Positions 55,836 through 64,000 of a DNA stretch of 64,000 nt are shown here, piece by piece. Location: assembly GCF_007097265.1 (NCBI RefSeq), contig NZ_VJZP01000004.1, positions 1 to 64,000 of the forward strand, in the 5' to 3' direction. Below the pieces are notes generated by a model, which was not told the DNA's origin, made no database searches, and saw nothing but the letters and a program-made list of their open reading frames with translations. Numbering within the stretch: the first letter of the stretch is position 1; the number at the start of each line of letters is the position of its first letter. The DNA comes from Flavobacterium gawalongense (GTDB lineage Bacteria > Bacteroidota > Bacteroidia > Flavobacteriales > Flavobacteriaceae). The position numbers and the translations under genes were made by a program.

Positions 55836-56984
55836 ATGAAACAAGTATTACTCTTATTACTATTTTCTATTACAGCATTTTCTCAAAAAACAACGCAACC
55901 ATTCGATTCAAATAAGCTAGGTGAAAGTAGAGAAATCACAATTGGATTACCCCCATCCTATGAAAAAAATCCTACCAAAAGATATCCATTACTCATTTTG
56001 CTTGATGGAGATTACCTGTTCGATCCTTTTTATGGTGCTTTAAACTACGGTGCTTATTGGGATGATTTACCAGAAACTATAATCGTTGGTATAACTCAAA
56101 ATAAAAAAGACGAGCGAATAGCCGACAGCGATTATGATGCGGCAGATGGTGTACCTTCAGGAAAAGGAGCAAAATTCTTCGAATTTATTGGCGGTGAATT
56201 ACTTCCCTACCTTGAAAAAAAATACCATATCGCCCCATTCCGAATGATTGCGGGACACGATACCACAGCTGGTTATTTGAACTTTTTCCTGTACAAAGAT
56301 GTGCCACTATTTAATGCCTACATTTCTTTGAGTCCAGAACTTGCTCCTGAGATGGAAAATCGTATTTCTGAAAAACTTTCAAATCTAAAACAACCCATTT
56401 TTTATTATCAATCCACTGGAGATGGCGATGTGAAAAAGCTTCAGGAGCCTATAAAAAAATTAGACGAGAATATGAAACTGGTTACCAATCCTTTAATCAA
56501 TTACAAATTTGATAATTTTAAAGGAGCGTCACATTATTCACTCGTACTTTATTCTATACCAAATGCTTTGTATCATTTTTTTGATTCCTATAAACCTATT
56601 TCATCAACCGAATACACAGAAAAAATTGCTGTACTTCAAGCTGGTTATGTAGATTATTTGACGAATAAATACGATGTTATGTCCAAAAATTTAGGCTTAA
56701 AAATCCCTATTCGAATAAACGATTTCAAGGCAATTGAAGCCGCTATTCTAAAAAATAAAGCATACCCGGAATTGGATAAGTTATCTGATATTGCCAAGAA
56801 AAATTACCCGAAATCCATGCTTGCCAATTATGAATTGGGGCTTATGTATGAAAAAATGGGTGACGCTAAAAAAGCGGCAAAATCATATCAAACAGCTTCA
56901 CAATTGGAAGAGATTGGCAGTTTAACCAAAGACATGATGTATCAAAAATATGATGATATGAAAAGTCTAATACCAAAAAAATAA
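55836..56984 (+). CDS. Exported esterase-fold (EstD/Fes-like) protein with Asp in place of Ser nucleophile
   Basis: A 382-residue secreted or periplasmic protein (signal ending ITAFSQ). The alpha/beta-hydrolase core resembles esterase D/enterochelin esterase: ITIGLPPSYEKN, then RYPLLILLDGDYLF, and the nucleophile elbow MIAGHDTTAGYLNFF with Asp142 where Ser is expected (GHSxxG). A His that could act as base is in GASHYSLVLYS. The C-terminal 70 residues form a TPR-like helical pair (SMLANYELGLMYEKMGDAKK). It could be an Asp-nucleophile hydrolase or a non-catalytic binding protein. It overlaps the radA start by one base. Confidence 0.88.
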   Translation: MKQVLLLLLFSITAFSQKTTQPFDSNKLGESREITIGLPPSYEKNPTKRYPLLILLDGDYLFDPFYGALNYGAYWDDLPETIIVGITQNKKDERIADSDYDAADGVPSGKGAKFFEFIGGELLPYLEKKYHIAPFRMIAGHDTTAGYLNFFLYKDVPLFNAYISLSPELAPEMENRISEKLSNLKQPIFYYQSTGDGDVKKLQEPIKKLDENMKLVTNPLINYKFDNFKGASHYSLVLYSIPNALYHFFDSYKPISSTEYTEKIAVLQAGYVDYLTNKYDVMSKNLGLKIPIRINDFKAIEAAILKNKAYPELDKLSDIAKKNYPKSMLANYELGLMYEKMGDAKKAAKSYQTASQLEEIGSLTKDMMYQKYDDMKSLIPKK

Positions 56985-58345
56985 TGTCAAAAGTAAAAAC
57001 TACTTTTTTTTGTCAGAACTGCGGAGCGCAATATGCCAAATGGCAAGGGCAATGCAATTCCTGTAAAGAATGGAATACCATAGCGGAGGAAATCATTCAA
57101 AAACAAGAAAAAGTGGCTTGGAAGAGTGAATCCGCTTCTAGTAATAAAGCACCAAAACCATTAAAAATAAACGAAATTGATTCGACTCAGGAAATCCGCA
57201 TGGACACAACTGACGGCGAACTCAATCGGGTACTTGGCGGTGGAATAGTTCCCGGCTCTCTCATTCTTTTAGGCGGCGAACCCGGCATAGGAAAAAGCAC
57301 ACTTTTGCTTCAAATATCCTTAAAATTACCTTATAAAACCTTGTATGTTTCGGGCGAAGAAAGTCAGAAACAAATAAAAATGCGTGCCGAAAGAATCACG
57401 CCAAGCGGAGACAATTGCTACATTCTTACCGAAACTAAAACCCAAAATATCTTCAAACAAATTGAAGCCATAGAGCCTGAAATTGTGATTATCGATTCCA
57501 TTCAAACGCTTCATACCGATTATATTGAATCTACTCCGGGAAGTATTTCTCAAATACGGGAAACTACTGCCGAACTGATAAAATTTGCCAAAGAAACTAA
57601 CATTCCCGTGATTCTTATTGGTCATATTACCAAAGACGGAAACATTGCCGGACCAAAAATCCTGGAACACATGGTCGACACCGTTTTACAATTTGAAGGC
57701 GACAGAAATCACGTGTACCGCATTTTACGTTCGTTAAAAAACCGTTTTGGTTCTACTGCTGAAATTGGTATTTATGAAATGCTAGGGAATGGTTTGCGAG
57801 AAGTTTCGAATCCTTCGGAAATATTAATCTCACATAAGGACGAAGAATTATCCGGAACTGCGATTGCATCTACACTTGAAGGAATGCGCCCGCTGATGAT
57901 TGAAATTCAATCTTTAGTGAGTACAGCTGTTTACGGAACACCACAGCGCAGCACAACGGGTTACAATGCCAAAAGACTGAATATGATTTTGGCCGTCTTA
58001 GAGAAAAGAGCAGGTTTTCGCTTGGGAGCCAAGGACGTTTTTCTCAATGTAACTGGAGGAATTTCTGTAGATGACCCCGCAATTGATTTAGCTGTTGTAG
58101 CGGCTATTTTATCATCAAATGAAGATATTCCTGTAAATAAAGATTTTTGTTTTGCCGGAGAAGTGGGACTTTCTGGTGAAATTCGTCCTGTAAACCGTGT
58201 GGACCAGCGCATTCAGGAAGCTGAAAAATTGGGGTTTTCTACCATTTTTGTATCCAAATACAATAAAATTGCCTTGAAAAATACAGCAATTAAAATTCGA
58301 TTAGTCGCAAAGATTGAAGACATTGCAAGCGAATTATTTGGGTAG
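56984..58345 (+). CDS. radA: DNA repair protein RadA
   Basis: A RecA-like branch-migration helicase for recombination intermediates, 453 residues. The N-terminal zinc finger has Cys10, 13, 24 and 27 (CQNCGAQ, CNSCKEW). The Walker A GGEPGIGKSTLLL lies near 99-111, Walker B in EIVIIDSIQTL, and the RadA-specific LKNRFGST motif follows. The C-terminal Lon-protease-like domain has GGISVDDPAIDLAVVAAI and lacks the protease Ser-Lys dyad as usual. Its ATG overlaps the stop codon of the preceding gene (TAATG), so the two are translationally coupled. Confidence 0.97.
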   Translation: MSKVKTTFFCQNCGAQYAKWQGQCNSCKEWNTIAEEIIQKQEKVAWKSESASSNKAPKPLKINEIDSTQEIRMDTTDGELNRVLGGGIVPGSLILLGGEPGIGKSTLLLQISLKLPYKTLYVSGEESQKQIKMRAERITPSGDNCYILTETKTQNIFKQIEAIEPEIVIIDSIQTLHTDYIESTPGSISQIRETTAELIKFAKETNIPVILIGHITKDGNIAGPKILEHMVDTVLQFEGDRNHVYRILRSLKNRFGSTAEIGIYEMLGNGLREVSNPSEILISHKDEELSGTAIASTLEGMRPLMIEIQSLVSTAVYGTPQRSTTGYNAKRLNMILAVLEKRAGFRLGAKDVFLNVTGGISVDDPAIDLAVVAAILSSNEDIPVNKDFCFAGEVGLSGEIRPVNRVDQRIQEAEKLGFSTIFVSKYNKIALKNTAIKIRLVAKIEDIASELFG

Positions 58346-58399
58346 GATTGCATTTATCTCTTTAAAAAGACATTGACCAAAGCATTCCATAATCAACTT

Positions 58400-58625
58400 T
58401 ATGACTATCCGTAATGCGGACTAAAATCATTTCGAATACAATTTTCGTCGTTTGTACATTTATAAAGCATAAATATTAGCCCACAGATTGTACAGATTAT
58501 ACCGATTTACACGGATTTTTTTACTTGGTGAATCAAACAGTTATTTAAATCTGTGCAAAATCCATTCAATCCGTGTTATCTGTGTGCCATATTTTATCCT
58601 TTGGAACATATTGCGGACTGTCATA
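58400..58625. mobile_element. MITE copy 2 (226 bp) between radA and carboxylesterase
   Basis: The ends are the same as copy 1 (TATGACTATCCGTAA and inverted TATGACAGTCCGCAA), flanked by the 8-bp duplication ATCAACTT at 58392-58399 and 58626-58633. It differs from copy 1 by one missing A near the left end, a 9-bp expansion within the CACAGATT units, and a few substitutions. It has no coding capacity. Confidence 0.92.
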
Positions 58626-58768
58626 ATCAACTTTATAATCCCGAATGAATTCTAGATTTATAACAGAATTCAGGAAATAAGTGAAATGAATGTATTATTT
58701 AGTTTTTACTTGTAACTATTTATCCTTTATGAAAACTAATAACATTAAACGATAAAATCCAATAAATT

Positions 58769-60412
58769 ATGAATCTAAAAATAAAATGCATTGGACTAAT
58801 GCTACTGGCAATTCCTTTCTTTTCCAAAGCGCAACATGCCGAAAATCAAAATGCTTTCCCTGTTCAGACAACCATTTCAAACGGAATTATTGAAGGTGAA
58901 TTTGATGTAAAAACGAATATTCAAAGCTTCAAAGGAATTCCCTTTGCACAGCCACCAGTGGGTAATTTACGCTGGAAAGCTCCTCAAGCTTTAACGAATT
59001 GGACAGGTATAAAACAAACCAAAAAATTTGGACCGAGAGCAATCCAATCCAATATATTTGGCGATATGGGTTTTAGAAGTGATGGCACAAGCGAAGATTG
59101 CCTATATCTTAATGTTTGGTCTCCCGCCAAATCTGCCAATGAAAAACTCCCGGTTTTAGTTTATTTCTACGGTGGTGGTTTTGCCGCCGGTGATGGTTCA
59201 GAAAATCGTTATGATGGCGAAAATATGGCAAAAAAAGGAATTGTAACGCTAACCGTAAACTATAGATTAGGGATTTGGGGATTTTTCTCTCATCCGGAAC
59301 TGACCAAAGAATCTCCTAATCACGCTTCGGGAAATTATGGTTTATTAGATCAAAATGCCGCCTTAAAATGGGTACAAGCCAATATTGCAAAATTTGGAGG
59401 TGATCCAAAACGCGTAACCATCGCAGGAGAATCGGCAGGTTCTATTGCCGTAAGCGCTCAAATGGCTTCTCCATTATCAAAAGGTCTTATTGCAGGGGCT
59501 ATTGGCGAAAGTGGCGGTTCCATTTTTCCTACCTTATCTCCGGTTCCTTTGGCCGAAGGCGAAAAAACAGGTCTTGAATTTGCTAAAAAAATCGGAGCTT
59601 CATCATTAAAAGAACTTCGCACTATGTCTACTTTTGAATTATATCAAAAATCAGCCGGAACAAGTTTAGGTGTTTTCAAAACTACTATTGACGGTTATTT
59701 TTTACCAAAATCTTTACCCGAAATTTTTGAAGCCAAACAACAAGCCATGATTCCTTTACTATTGGGATGGAATTCAGAGGAGATGAACTACCGTGCTTTA
59801 ATGATGGAAAAAGATCTGAACAATGAAAATTATACGCAAAAAATCAAGGAATTATATGGCAATAAAGCCGAGGAAGTCTTAAAATTATATCCCGCAGGAA
59901 CTCCCGAAGTAACGGAGCAATCCGCCACAGATCTGGCCGGCGACCGATTTATTGCCTACAGCACTTGGAAATGGTTCGATTTACATCGAAAAAACAGCAC
60001 ACAACCTGTATATCGCTATTATTACACACATCCCAGACCAGAAATGCGCGACAATGAACTAGAAGCAGGTCTTGCAGGTGGCGTCATTAAAAAAGACAAA
60101 AATATTCCAAAAGCACCTAAACCAAAAGGAGCTGTTCACTCTGCTGAAATAGAATATGCGATGGGAAATTTAGCAACCAATACAAATTATGCTTGGACAG
60201 AAGATGATTTCAAAGTCTCTGATACGATGATGAACTTTTTTGCAAACTTCATTAAAACAGGAAATCCAAACGGTGATAAACTTCCTGTTTGGCCAACGGC
60301 AAAAAATGAAGAAAATCCAGAAATCATGATTATTGATGTCAATTCAAAATCAAAAAGAGCGGAAAATGATGCCCGCTACTTATTTTTAGAAAAAGAATAT
60401 TCAAAAAAATAG
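58769..60412 (+). CDS. Type B carboxylesterase
   Basis: A 547-residue exported serine hydrolase (signal ending IPFFSKAQ). Family motifs: FKGIPFAQPPVGNLRWK, the signature SEDCLYLNVWSP, the oxyanion region YFYGGGFAAGDG, and Ser222 in AGESAGS. The acidic member and the His in KGAVHSAEIEYAMGNL complete the triad. The substrate is unknown; the family hydrolyses p-nitrobenzyl esters, carbamates and lipids. It has its own upstream region after MITE copy 2, and a terminator follows. Confidence 0.94.
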   Translation: MNLKIKCIGLMLLAIPFFSKAQHAENQNAFPVQTTISNGIIEGEFDVKTNIQSFKGIPFAQPPVGNLRWKAPQALTNWTGIKQTKKFGPRAIQSNIFGDMGFRSDGTSEDCLYLNVWSPAKSANEKLPVLVYFYGGGFAAGDGSENRYDGENMAKKGIVTLTVNYRLGIWGFFSHPELTKESPNHASGNYGLLDQNAALKWVQANIAKFGGDPKRVTIAGESAGSIAVSAQMASPLSKGLIAGAIGESGGSIFPTLSPVPLAEGEKTGLEFAKKIGASSLKELRTMSTFELYQKSAGTSLGVFKTTIDGYFLPKSLPEIFEAKQQAMIPLLLGWNSEEMNYRALMMEKDLNNENYTQKIKELYGNKAEEVLKLYPAGTPEVTEQSATDLAGDRFIAYSTWKWFDLHRKNSTQPVYRYYYTHPRPEMRDNELEAGLAGGVIKKDKNIPKAPKPKGAVHSAEIEYAMGNLATNTNYAWTEDDFKVSDTMMNFFANFIKTGNPNGDKLPVWPTAKNEENPEIMIIDVNSKSKRAENDARYLFLEKEYSKK

Positions 60413-60430
60413 TAATTTGTTATTTCCATA

Positions 60431-60472
60431 AAAGAGAGTGTATCATTTATATGGTACCCTCTCTTTTTTTAT
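60431..60472 (+). terminator. Terminator after carboxylesterase
   Basis: AAAGAGAG pairs with CTCTCTTT, with further pairs in the loop (GTA/TAC), followed by a T-run. Confidence 0.75.
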
Positions 60473-60662
60473 ACTTTTATAATTAGTAAGAAAAGCCATA
60501 ATTACTCCAAGTTAATTAAAATAATTGTTTTTATTTTAATTGAAAATCAAATGATTATATTCAATAAAATCAAAATCTTACTTAATAAAAAATTAAAATC
60601 AGGAATGAGATTCATTATTTTGTTGTAAATTTATGTGTTGTTTTTTATCTAAAGATTGAAAA

Positions 60663-61067
60663 ATGAAACCATCACACCAAACTATGACTCGTCTCTATGA
60701 ACACTTGGGAAAAGTGTTTTACTGCATTGCGGCCATAGACAAAACCATTCGTAAAGAAGAAATCGCGCAACTCAAAGAAATTGTAAAGACAGAATGGCTT
60801 CCGTTTGAAAATACTTTTAATGAATTTGGTGACGACACAGCCTATGAAATCGAAATTGTTTTTGACTGGCTTTTGGCTAACAAATGGGATACTGAACAAG
60901 TGATTCCTGATTTTAAAATTTTCAGAAAAGAGCATCAGCACTTGTTTACACCAGAGGTTATTACCTTAATTTTAAAAACGGCAAATACCATTGCAAATTC
61001 TTTTTTAGAAAAAAACAGATCAGAACATGTTTTTATAAGTCAACTAAGTGCTATTCTGATACAATAA
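60663..61067 (+). CDS. TerB-like helical protein
   Basis: A 134-residue all-helical cytoplasmic protein. The segment LGKVFYCIAAIDKTIRKEEIAQLKEIV has the TerB pattern (a helix, then an acidic turn DxxIxxEE, and another helix), although the turn reads DKTIRKEE rather than the usual DGxIxxxE. TerB-like proteins are linked to stress and tellurite resistance, often with metal binding; no other ter genes are nearby. Assignment by pattern only. Confidence 0.7.
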   Translation: MKPSHQTMTRLYEHLGKVFYCIAAIDKTIRKEEIAQLKEIVKTEWLPFENTFNEFGDDTAYEIEIVFDWLLANKWDTEQVIPDFKIFRKEHQHLFTPEVITLILKTANTIANSFLEKNRSEHVFISQLSAILIQ

Positions 61068-61149
61068 AATACGATTAAAACTATTACCGTTGTTGAATCA
61101 AAATAAAGCTGTTTTAAAACAATCTACTTTAACATAAAAAATCAAAGAC

Positions 61150-61590
61150 ATGAAAAGACAAACTGGCATTTGGATAGACTCCTCAAAAGCAATAATTGTT
61201 GCTCTTGATGGTGATACAGAAAAAATTACCGAAATAGATTCTGATGTTGAAAACAGCGTTTATCATAACAAAGAAGGCAATAAAGGGACTTTTTCGGGAA
61301 GTCATCATGGCGATAGCGACAAAAAATTTGATGACCGAAAAAAGCAAGAGCTGGATTATTTTATAAAATCAGTTCTGTCTTATGTTAAAAAATCGGACGA
61401 ACTCATTGTTTTTGGTCCGGCACAAACCAAAACAAGATTGGAACAAAAATTAATGGATGAAAATTTAATTGAACCGGGAAAACTGAAATCAGTGGAAACA
61501 GCCGATAAAATGACCTTAAATGAGATTGTGGCTAAAGTCAGAAGATTCTATAACCCATTTGAATACAAAGAACCAGAGCCAAAAAGCTAA
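61150..61590 (+). CDS. eRF1 domain 3-like (baeRF-type) small protein
   Basis: A 146-residue soluble protein beginning with a strand-turn-strand RQTGIWIDSSKAIIVALDG, then a His/Gly/Asp-rich loop (GSHHGDSDKKF), and an alpha/beta half with ELIVFGPAQTKTRLEQKL. The two parts resemble the release-factor-like/host-attachment protein group found near stress genes in bacteria. The active GGQ loop of true release factors is absent, so it is not a peptide release factor. It lies 82 bp after the TerB-like gene. Confidence 0.75.
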   Translation: MKRQTGIWIDSSKAIIVALDGDTEKITEIDSDVENSVYHNKEGNKGTFSGSHHGDSDKKFDDRKKQELDYFIKSVLSYVKKSDELIVFGPAQTKTRLEQKLMDENLIEPGKLKSVETADKMTLNEIVAKVRRFYNPFEYKEPEPKS

Positions 61591-61614
61591 TTTAGCTGCC
61601 ATAAAATAATTTAG

Positions 61615-61646
61615 AAACTACAACGCTTTTAGGTTGTAGTTTTTTT
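61615..61646 (+). terminator. Terminator after the eRF1-like gene
   Basis: AAACTACAAC pairs with GTTGTAGTTT around an 8-nt loop, followed by TTTTTAT. Confidence 0.8.
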
Positions 61647-61739
61647 ATGCCTTTAAAAGAGAATGAAATCTAATCGAAATTCTAAAGAAAACATAAAACT
61701 ATTTCCGTTAAGAATATTTTCCTTTTCTTTATAGATATC

Positions 61740-61773
61740 GATTGCAAACCAAATTTATCTTAGGTTTGCAATC
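61740..61773 (+). promoter_or_regulatory. Promoter of the GT51 gene with overlapping 11-bp inverted repeat
   Basis: A perfect inverted repeat GATTGCAAACC (61740-61750)/GGTTTGCAATC (61763-61773) with a 12-nt spacer. The right arm contains most of the -7 box TAGGTTTG (61761-61768), and the left arm holds a TTG at the -33 position. The geometry is that of an operator for a dimeric regulator, which would block RNA polymerase. The start codon is about 27 bp further on. Confidence 0.65.
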
Positions 61774-61799
61774 CCAATTTATCAATTATCAAACTGTTT

Positions 61800-63767
61800 A
61801 TGAAAACCGGAAAACAAAAAATAATTCTAGCGGCAAAAATACTTAGTGTATTATTTTTGGCCCTAATTATTGCTTTTTACCTATTCCGTGACGCGGTTCT
61901 ACGGCAGACTATTGCCAAAGTTTCCAATGAAATGGAAATTGATTACAACAGTACTTTTTCAGTAAAAAAAGCTTCTTTTGACGGAATCTCAGGTGTAAAC
62001 CTTTCCGATATAGTGTTAGTTCCCAAAAATGCAGATACTCTTTTTAAAATACAAAAATTGAAAACAAGTGTCAATTTATGGCAATTAGCAGTAGGCAATC
62101 TTCAACTTGGAACTTTAGAAATCAAGAATGGTTTTATACAATTAGTAAAGAAAGGGAAAGTGAGAAATTTTGATGCTTTTCTAAAAAAAGACAACCAAAC
62201 AGAAATAAACAACGAAAAAAGAGACTACGCTCAATTTACCTACAGAATCATCTCTAAAGCACTAAATTTAGTTCCAACCGATATGGTTTTGGACAATCTT
62301 TCTTTTCGATTAAATGATAATGAAAAAAAAGCGACCATCAATTTCCAAAAATTGCGATTGGTCAATAAGCAACTTGAAACTTCGATAAAAGTTCAAACCA
62401 ATACCTTTACACAGCGTTGGAAAATTAAAGGATTTGCAGATCCAAGAAATAAAAAAGCCGATATTCGTTTCGTAAATATTGATACCGGTGCTATCAAAGT
62501 ACCTTATTTTGACGAGCGTTACAATCTGAAATCGAGCTTTGATTCCATTCGGTTGAATATTCAAAACATAGATAAGGATGGCGATGAATTACATATTGAT
62601 GGTTTTATGGCTATTACCAATTTAAAAATCAATCATCAAAAAATTGCCAGCAAAGATGTAATCCTAAAAAATGCCAAATTTGATTACCGGTTCTTATTGG
62701 GTTCTGATTTTATTTCAATAGACAGTACTTCGACGGTTCAGTTCAATAAAATAAAATTTCATCCTTATCTGGCTTACGAAACCGAGGAAGATACCATTTA
62801 CAAACTCAAAGTGGCCATCCCAAAAATGAAAGCGCAGGACTTTATCTCTTCGCTTCCTGATGGTTTATTCACCCATTTTCAAGGAATGGAAGCCAACGGT
62901 AATTTCGATTACAAATTAGATTTTATGTTCAATAAAAACAAACCCAATCAACTGGTTTTTGACAGCAAATTGAATAAAGAAAATCTAAAAATTACAAAAT
63001 ACGGCGAAGCCAATCTGAATAAACTCAATGGAGAATTTGTTTATCGGGCACTTATAAAAAATGTGTTGCAACGCCCGGTATTAGTTGGTTCAGTCAATCC
63101 GAACTATACACCTTTATACCAAATATCCCCTTATTTAAGAAAATGCGTTTTGACCACAGAGGATCCTTCTTTCTTTTCACATCGTGGTTTCATCAACGAG
63201 GCATTCAAACAATCCATCGTAAAAAATATAAAAACCAAAAAATTTTCACGCGGTGCCAGCACTATTAGTATGCAATTGGTAAAAAATGTTTTTCTGAGTC
63301 GGGAAAAAACAGTTTCACGTAAACTGGAAGAAATTTTACTGGTGTACATTCTGGAGAACAACCGAATCGTAAGCAAGGAACGCATGCTCGAAGTGTATTT
63401 TAACATCATCGAATGGGGACCAGATGTATATGGAATTGGCGAAGCAAGTCGATTTTATTTCCAGAAAGCACCTTCGGAGTTATCGCTTAATGAATGCTTG
63501 TACCTCGCCCGAATTATTCCAAGTCCTAAAAAATTCATGTACCAGTTCAACGACCAAGGCATGTTGAAAGATTTTGCGATAAAACAAGAGTCTTTCTTAA
63601 CAAATATTATGTTCCGAAGAGGGCTTTTGAGTCCTGACGACACTATTTACAAGTCGCTACCCATACTCATTTCCGGACCTGCAAAATCTTTTATTAAATT
63701 TAAAGTACAAGATTCGATGCAAATAAAAGTGGATTCATTAGTCGTAGATGAAGAATTTGATCTTTAA
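61800..63767 (+). CDS. GT51 peptidoglycan transglycosylase with large N-terminal region
   Basis: A 655-residue inner-membrane protein with one N-terminal helix (IILAAKILSVLFLALIIAFYLF), a 400-residue region of AsmA/DUF-type beta strands, and a C-terminal GT51 glycosyltransferase domain (about 430-600) without a transpeptidase domain. GT51 motifs: catalytic Glu454 in TTEDPSFFSHRGF, then GASTISMQLVKNVFL, RKLEEILLVYILE and KERMLEVYFNIIEWG. It would polymerise lipid II into glycan strands. The role of the N-terminal region is unknown. The ATG fits the promoter at 61,740. Confidence 0.93.
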   Translation: MKTGKQKIILAAKILSVLFLALIIAFYLFRDAVLRQTIAKVSNEMEIDYNSTFSVKKASFDGISGVNLSDIVLVPKNADTLFKIQKLKTSVNLWQLAVGNLQLGTLEIKNGFIQLVKKGKVRNFDAFLKKDNQTEINNEKRDYAQFTYRIISKALNLVPTDMVLDNLSFRLNDNEKKATINFQKLRLVNKQLETSIKVQTNTFTQRWKIKGFADPRNKKADIRFVNIDTGAIKVPYFDERYNLKSSFDSIRLNIQNIDKDGDELHIDGFMAITNLKINHQKIASKDVILKNAKFDYRFLLGSDFISIDSTSTVQFNKIKFHPYLAYETEEDTIYKLKVAIPKMKAQDFISSLPDGLFTHFQGMEANGNFDYKLDFMFNKNKPNQLVFDSKLNKENLKITKYGEANLNKLNGEFVYRALIKNVLQRPVLVGSVNPNYTPLYQISPYLRKCVLTTEDPSFFSHRGFINEAFKQSIVKNIKTKKFSRGASTISMQLVKNVFLSREKTVSRKLEEILLVYILENNRIVSKERMLEVYFNIIEWGPDVYGIGEASRFYFQKAPSELSLNECLYLARIIPSPKKFMYQFNDQGMLKDFAIKQESFLTNIMFRRGLLSPDDTIYKSLPILISGPAKSFIKFKVQDSMQIKVDSLVVDEEFDL

Positions 63768-63790
63768 TTATTGGAAATTGTAAAAAGAAA

Positions 63791-63879
63791 TGTCATTCCG
63801 ACGAAGGAGGAATCTCACGTAATGGGATTCCTCCTTCGTCGGACACGAGGGATTTCCCCGAACTGGCGAAGCAATGACA
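63791..63879. repeat. TGTCATTCCGACGAAGGAGG intergenic hairpin
   Basis: A perfect 17-bp stem CCGACGAAGGAGGAATC/GATTCCTCCTTCGTCGG (63798-63814 and 63826-63842) lies inside wider inverted ends TGTCATT and AATGACA. This is a recurrent intergenic repeat of Flavobacteriia as far as I recall. It lies between the convergent GT51 and aldo/keto reductase genes and may serve as a terminator for both. Confidence 0.75.
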
Positions 63880-63897
63880 AAAAAATGGTTTATTAAT

Positions 63898-64000
63898 TCA
63901 CGGTGCCGGATCCGGAATTACAGCTTGAACTTCATCAATCGCCTTTAAGATTTCATCCGAAAGTGATACTTGAATCGTATCAATATTTTCTTTTAATTGT
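63898..64000 (-). CDS. Aldo/keto reductase, C-terminal end (partial)
   Basis: The minus strand is open from the window edge to a TGA at 63898-63900 and encodes the last 33 residues QLKENIDTIQVSLSDEILK... ending IPDPAP. This matches the closing helix and PDPAP end of flavobacterial aldo/keto reductases, NADPH-dependent oxidoreductases. The rest of the gene lies beyond the window. Confidence 0.7.
   Translation of the reverse strand, partial: QLKENIDTIQVSLSDEILKAIDEVQAVIPDPAP

Overview
The window is AT-rich chromosomal DNA from a member of the Bacteroidota, most likely a Flavobacterium. Evidence for this: type IX secretion (T9SS) sorting domains, both type A and the ChiA-like type C; Flavobacterium-type -7 promoter boxes (TAnnTTTG) ahead of many genes; an atpD-atpC operon without the other ATP synthase genes; the glgA/DUF4270/glmS block divergent from panC-panD; and house-keeping proteins (Prs, L25, Pth, RibF, BioB, AtpD, GlmS, RadA) of the expected length. 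The assignment rests on gene order and family resemblance only.

Layout. 1-4,462: accessory stretch (small HTH regulator, long hairpins, a lipoprotein, a TPR protein, an unknown protein, an excisionase-like remnant) lying on the 3' side of a tRNA-Leu gene, where tRNA-targeting integrative elements normally sit. 4,463-13,647: core genes prs, rplY/ctc, pth, ribF, bioB, with a secreted T9SS metalloprotease and two tandem membrane-protein paralogs. 13,661-25,535: three large minus-strand T9SS type C surface proteins that share one C-terminal module but have different N-terminal modules, a decayed fourth tail, and two recX copies, so that an [exported protein + recX] unit occurs twice. 25,623-30,569: biotin locus (bioF, bioD, bioA and a ketoacyl synthase), with a GxxExxY nuclease gene bounded by 33-bp inverted repeats lying between bioF and bioD. 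30,867-37,913: a four-gene plus-strand cluster of two outer-membrane barrel proteins, an FG-GAP/ASPIC-UnbV lipoprotein and a vanadium-haloperoxidase/PAP2 lipoprotein, preceded by a small membrane protein. 38,020-39,416: an IS4-type element whose transposase gene is split by a 218-bp MITE. 39,538-42,936: TonB receptor, DoxX-like protein, GNAT acetyltransferase. 42,988-54,228, minus strand: atpDC, a TonB receptor with an SGNH hydrolase lipoprotein, then glmS, DUF4270 protein and glgA. 54,337-63,767, plus strand: panC, panD, an odd esterase-fold protein, radA, a second MITE copy, a carboxylesterase, two small proteins and a GT51 transglycosylase. The right edge cuts an aldo/keto reductase on the minus strand.

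Most noteworthy: (a) a MITE family present twice (38,477-38,694 and 58,400-58,625) with inverted ends TATGAC...GTCATA and perfect 8-bp target duplications at both sites; removing the copy inside the transposase restores the reading frame exactly. (b) A GxxExxY gene between 33-bp inverted repeats, with related CACAGATT/CACGGATT repeats elsewhere, including inside the MITE. (c) The haloperoxidase/UnbV/double-barrel cluster. (d) The duplicated type C exported protein-recX units with module shuffling and a relic sorting domain. (e) A perfect 11-bp inverted repeat over the promoter of the GT51 gene.

Start codons were chosen by combining conserved protein N-termini with the position of TAnnTTTG boxes, because Shine-Dalgarno sequences are rarely informative here. 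Several chosen starts are TTG or GTG and are flagged as such.
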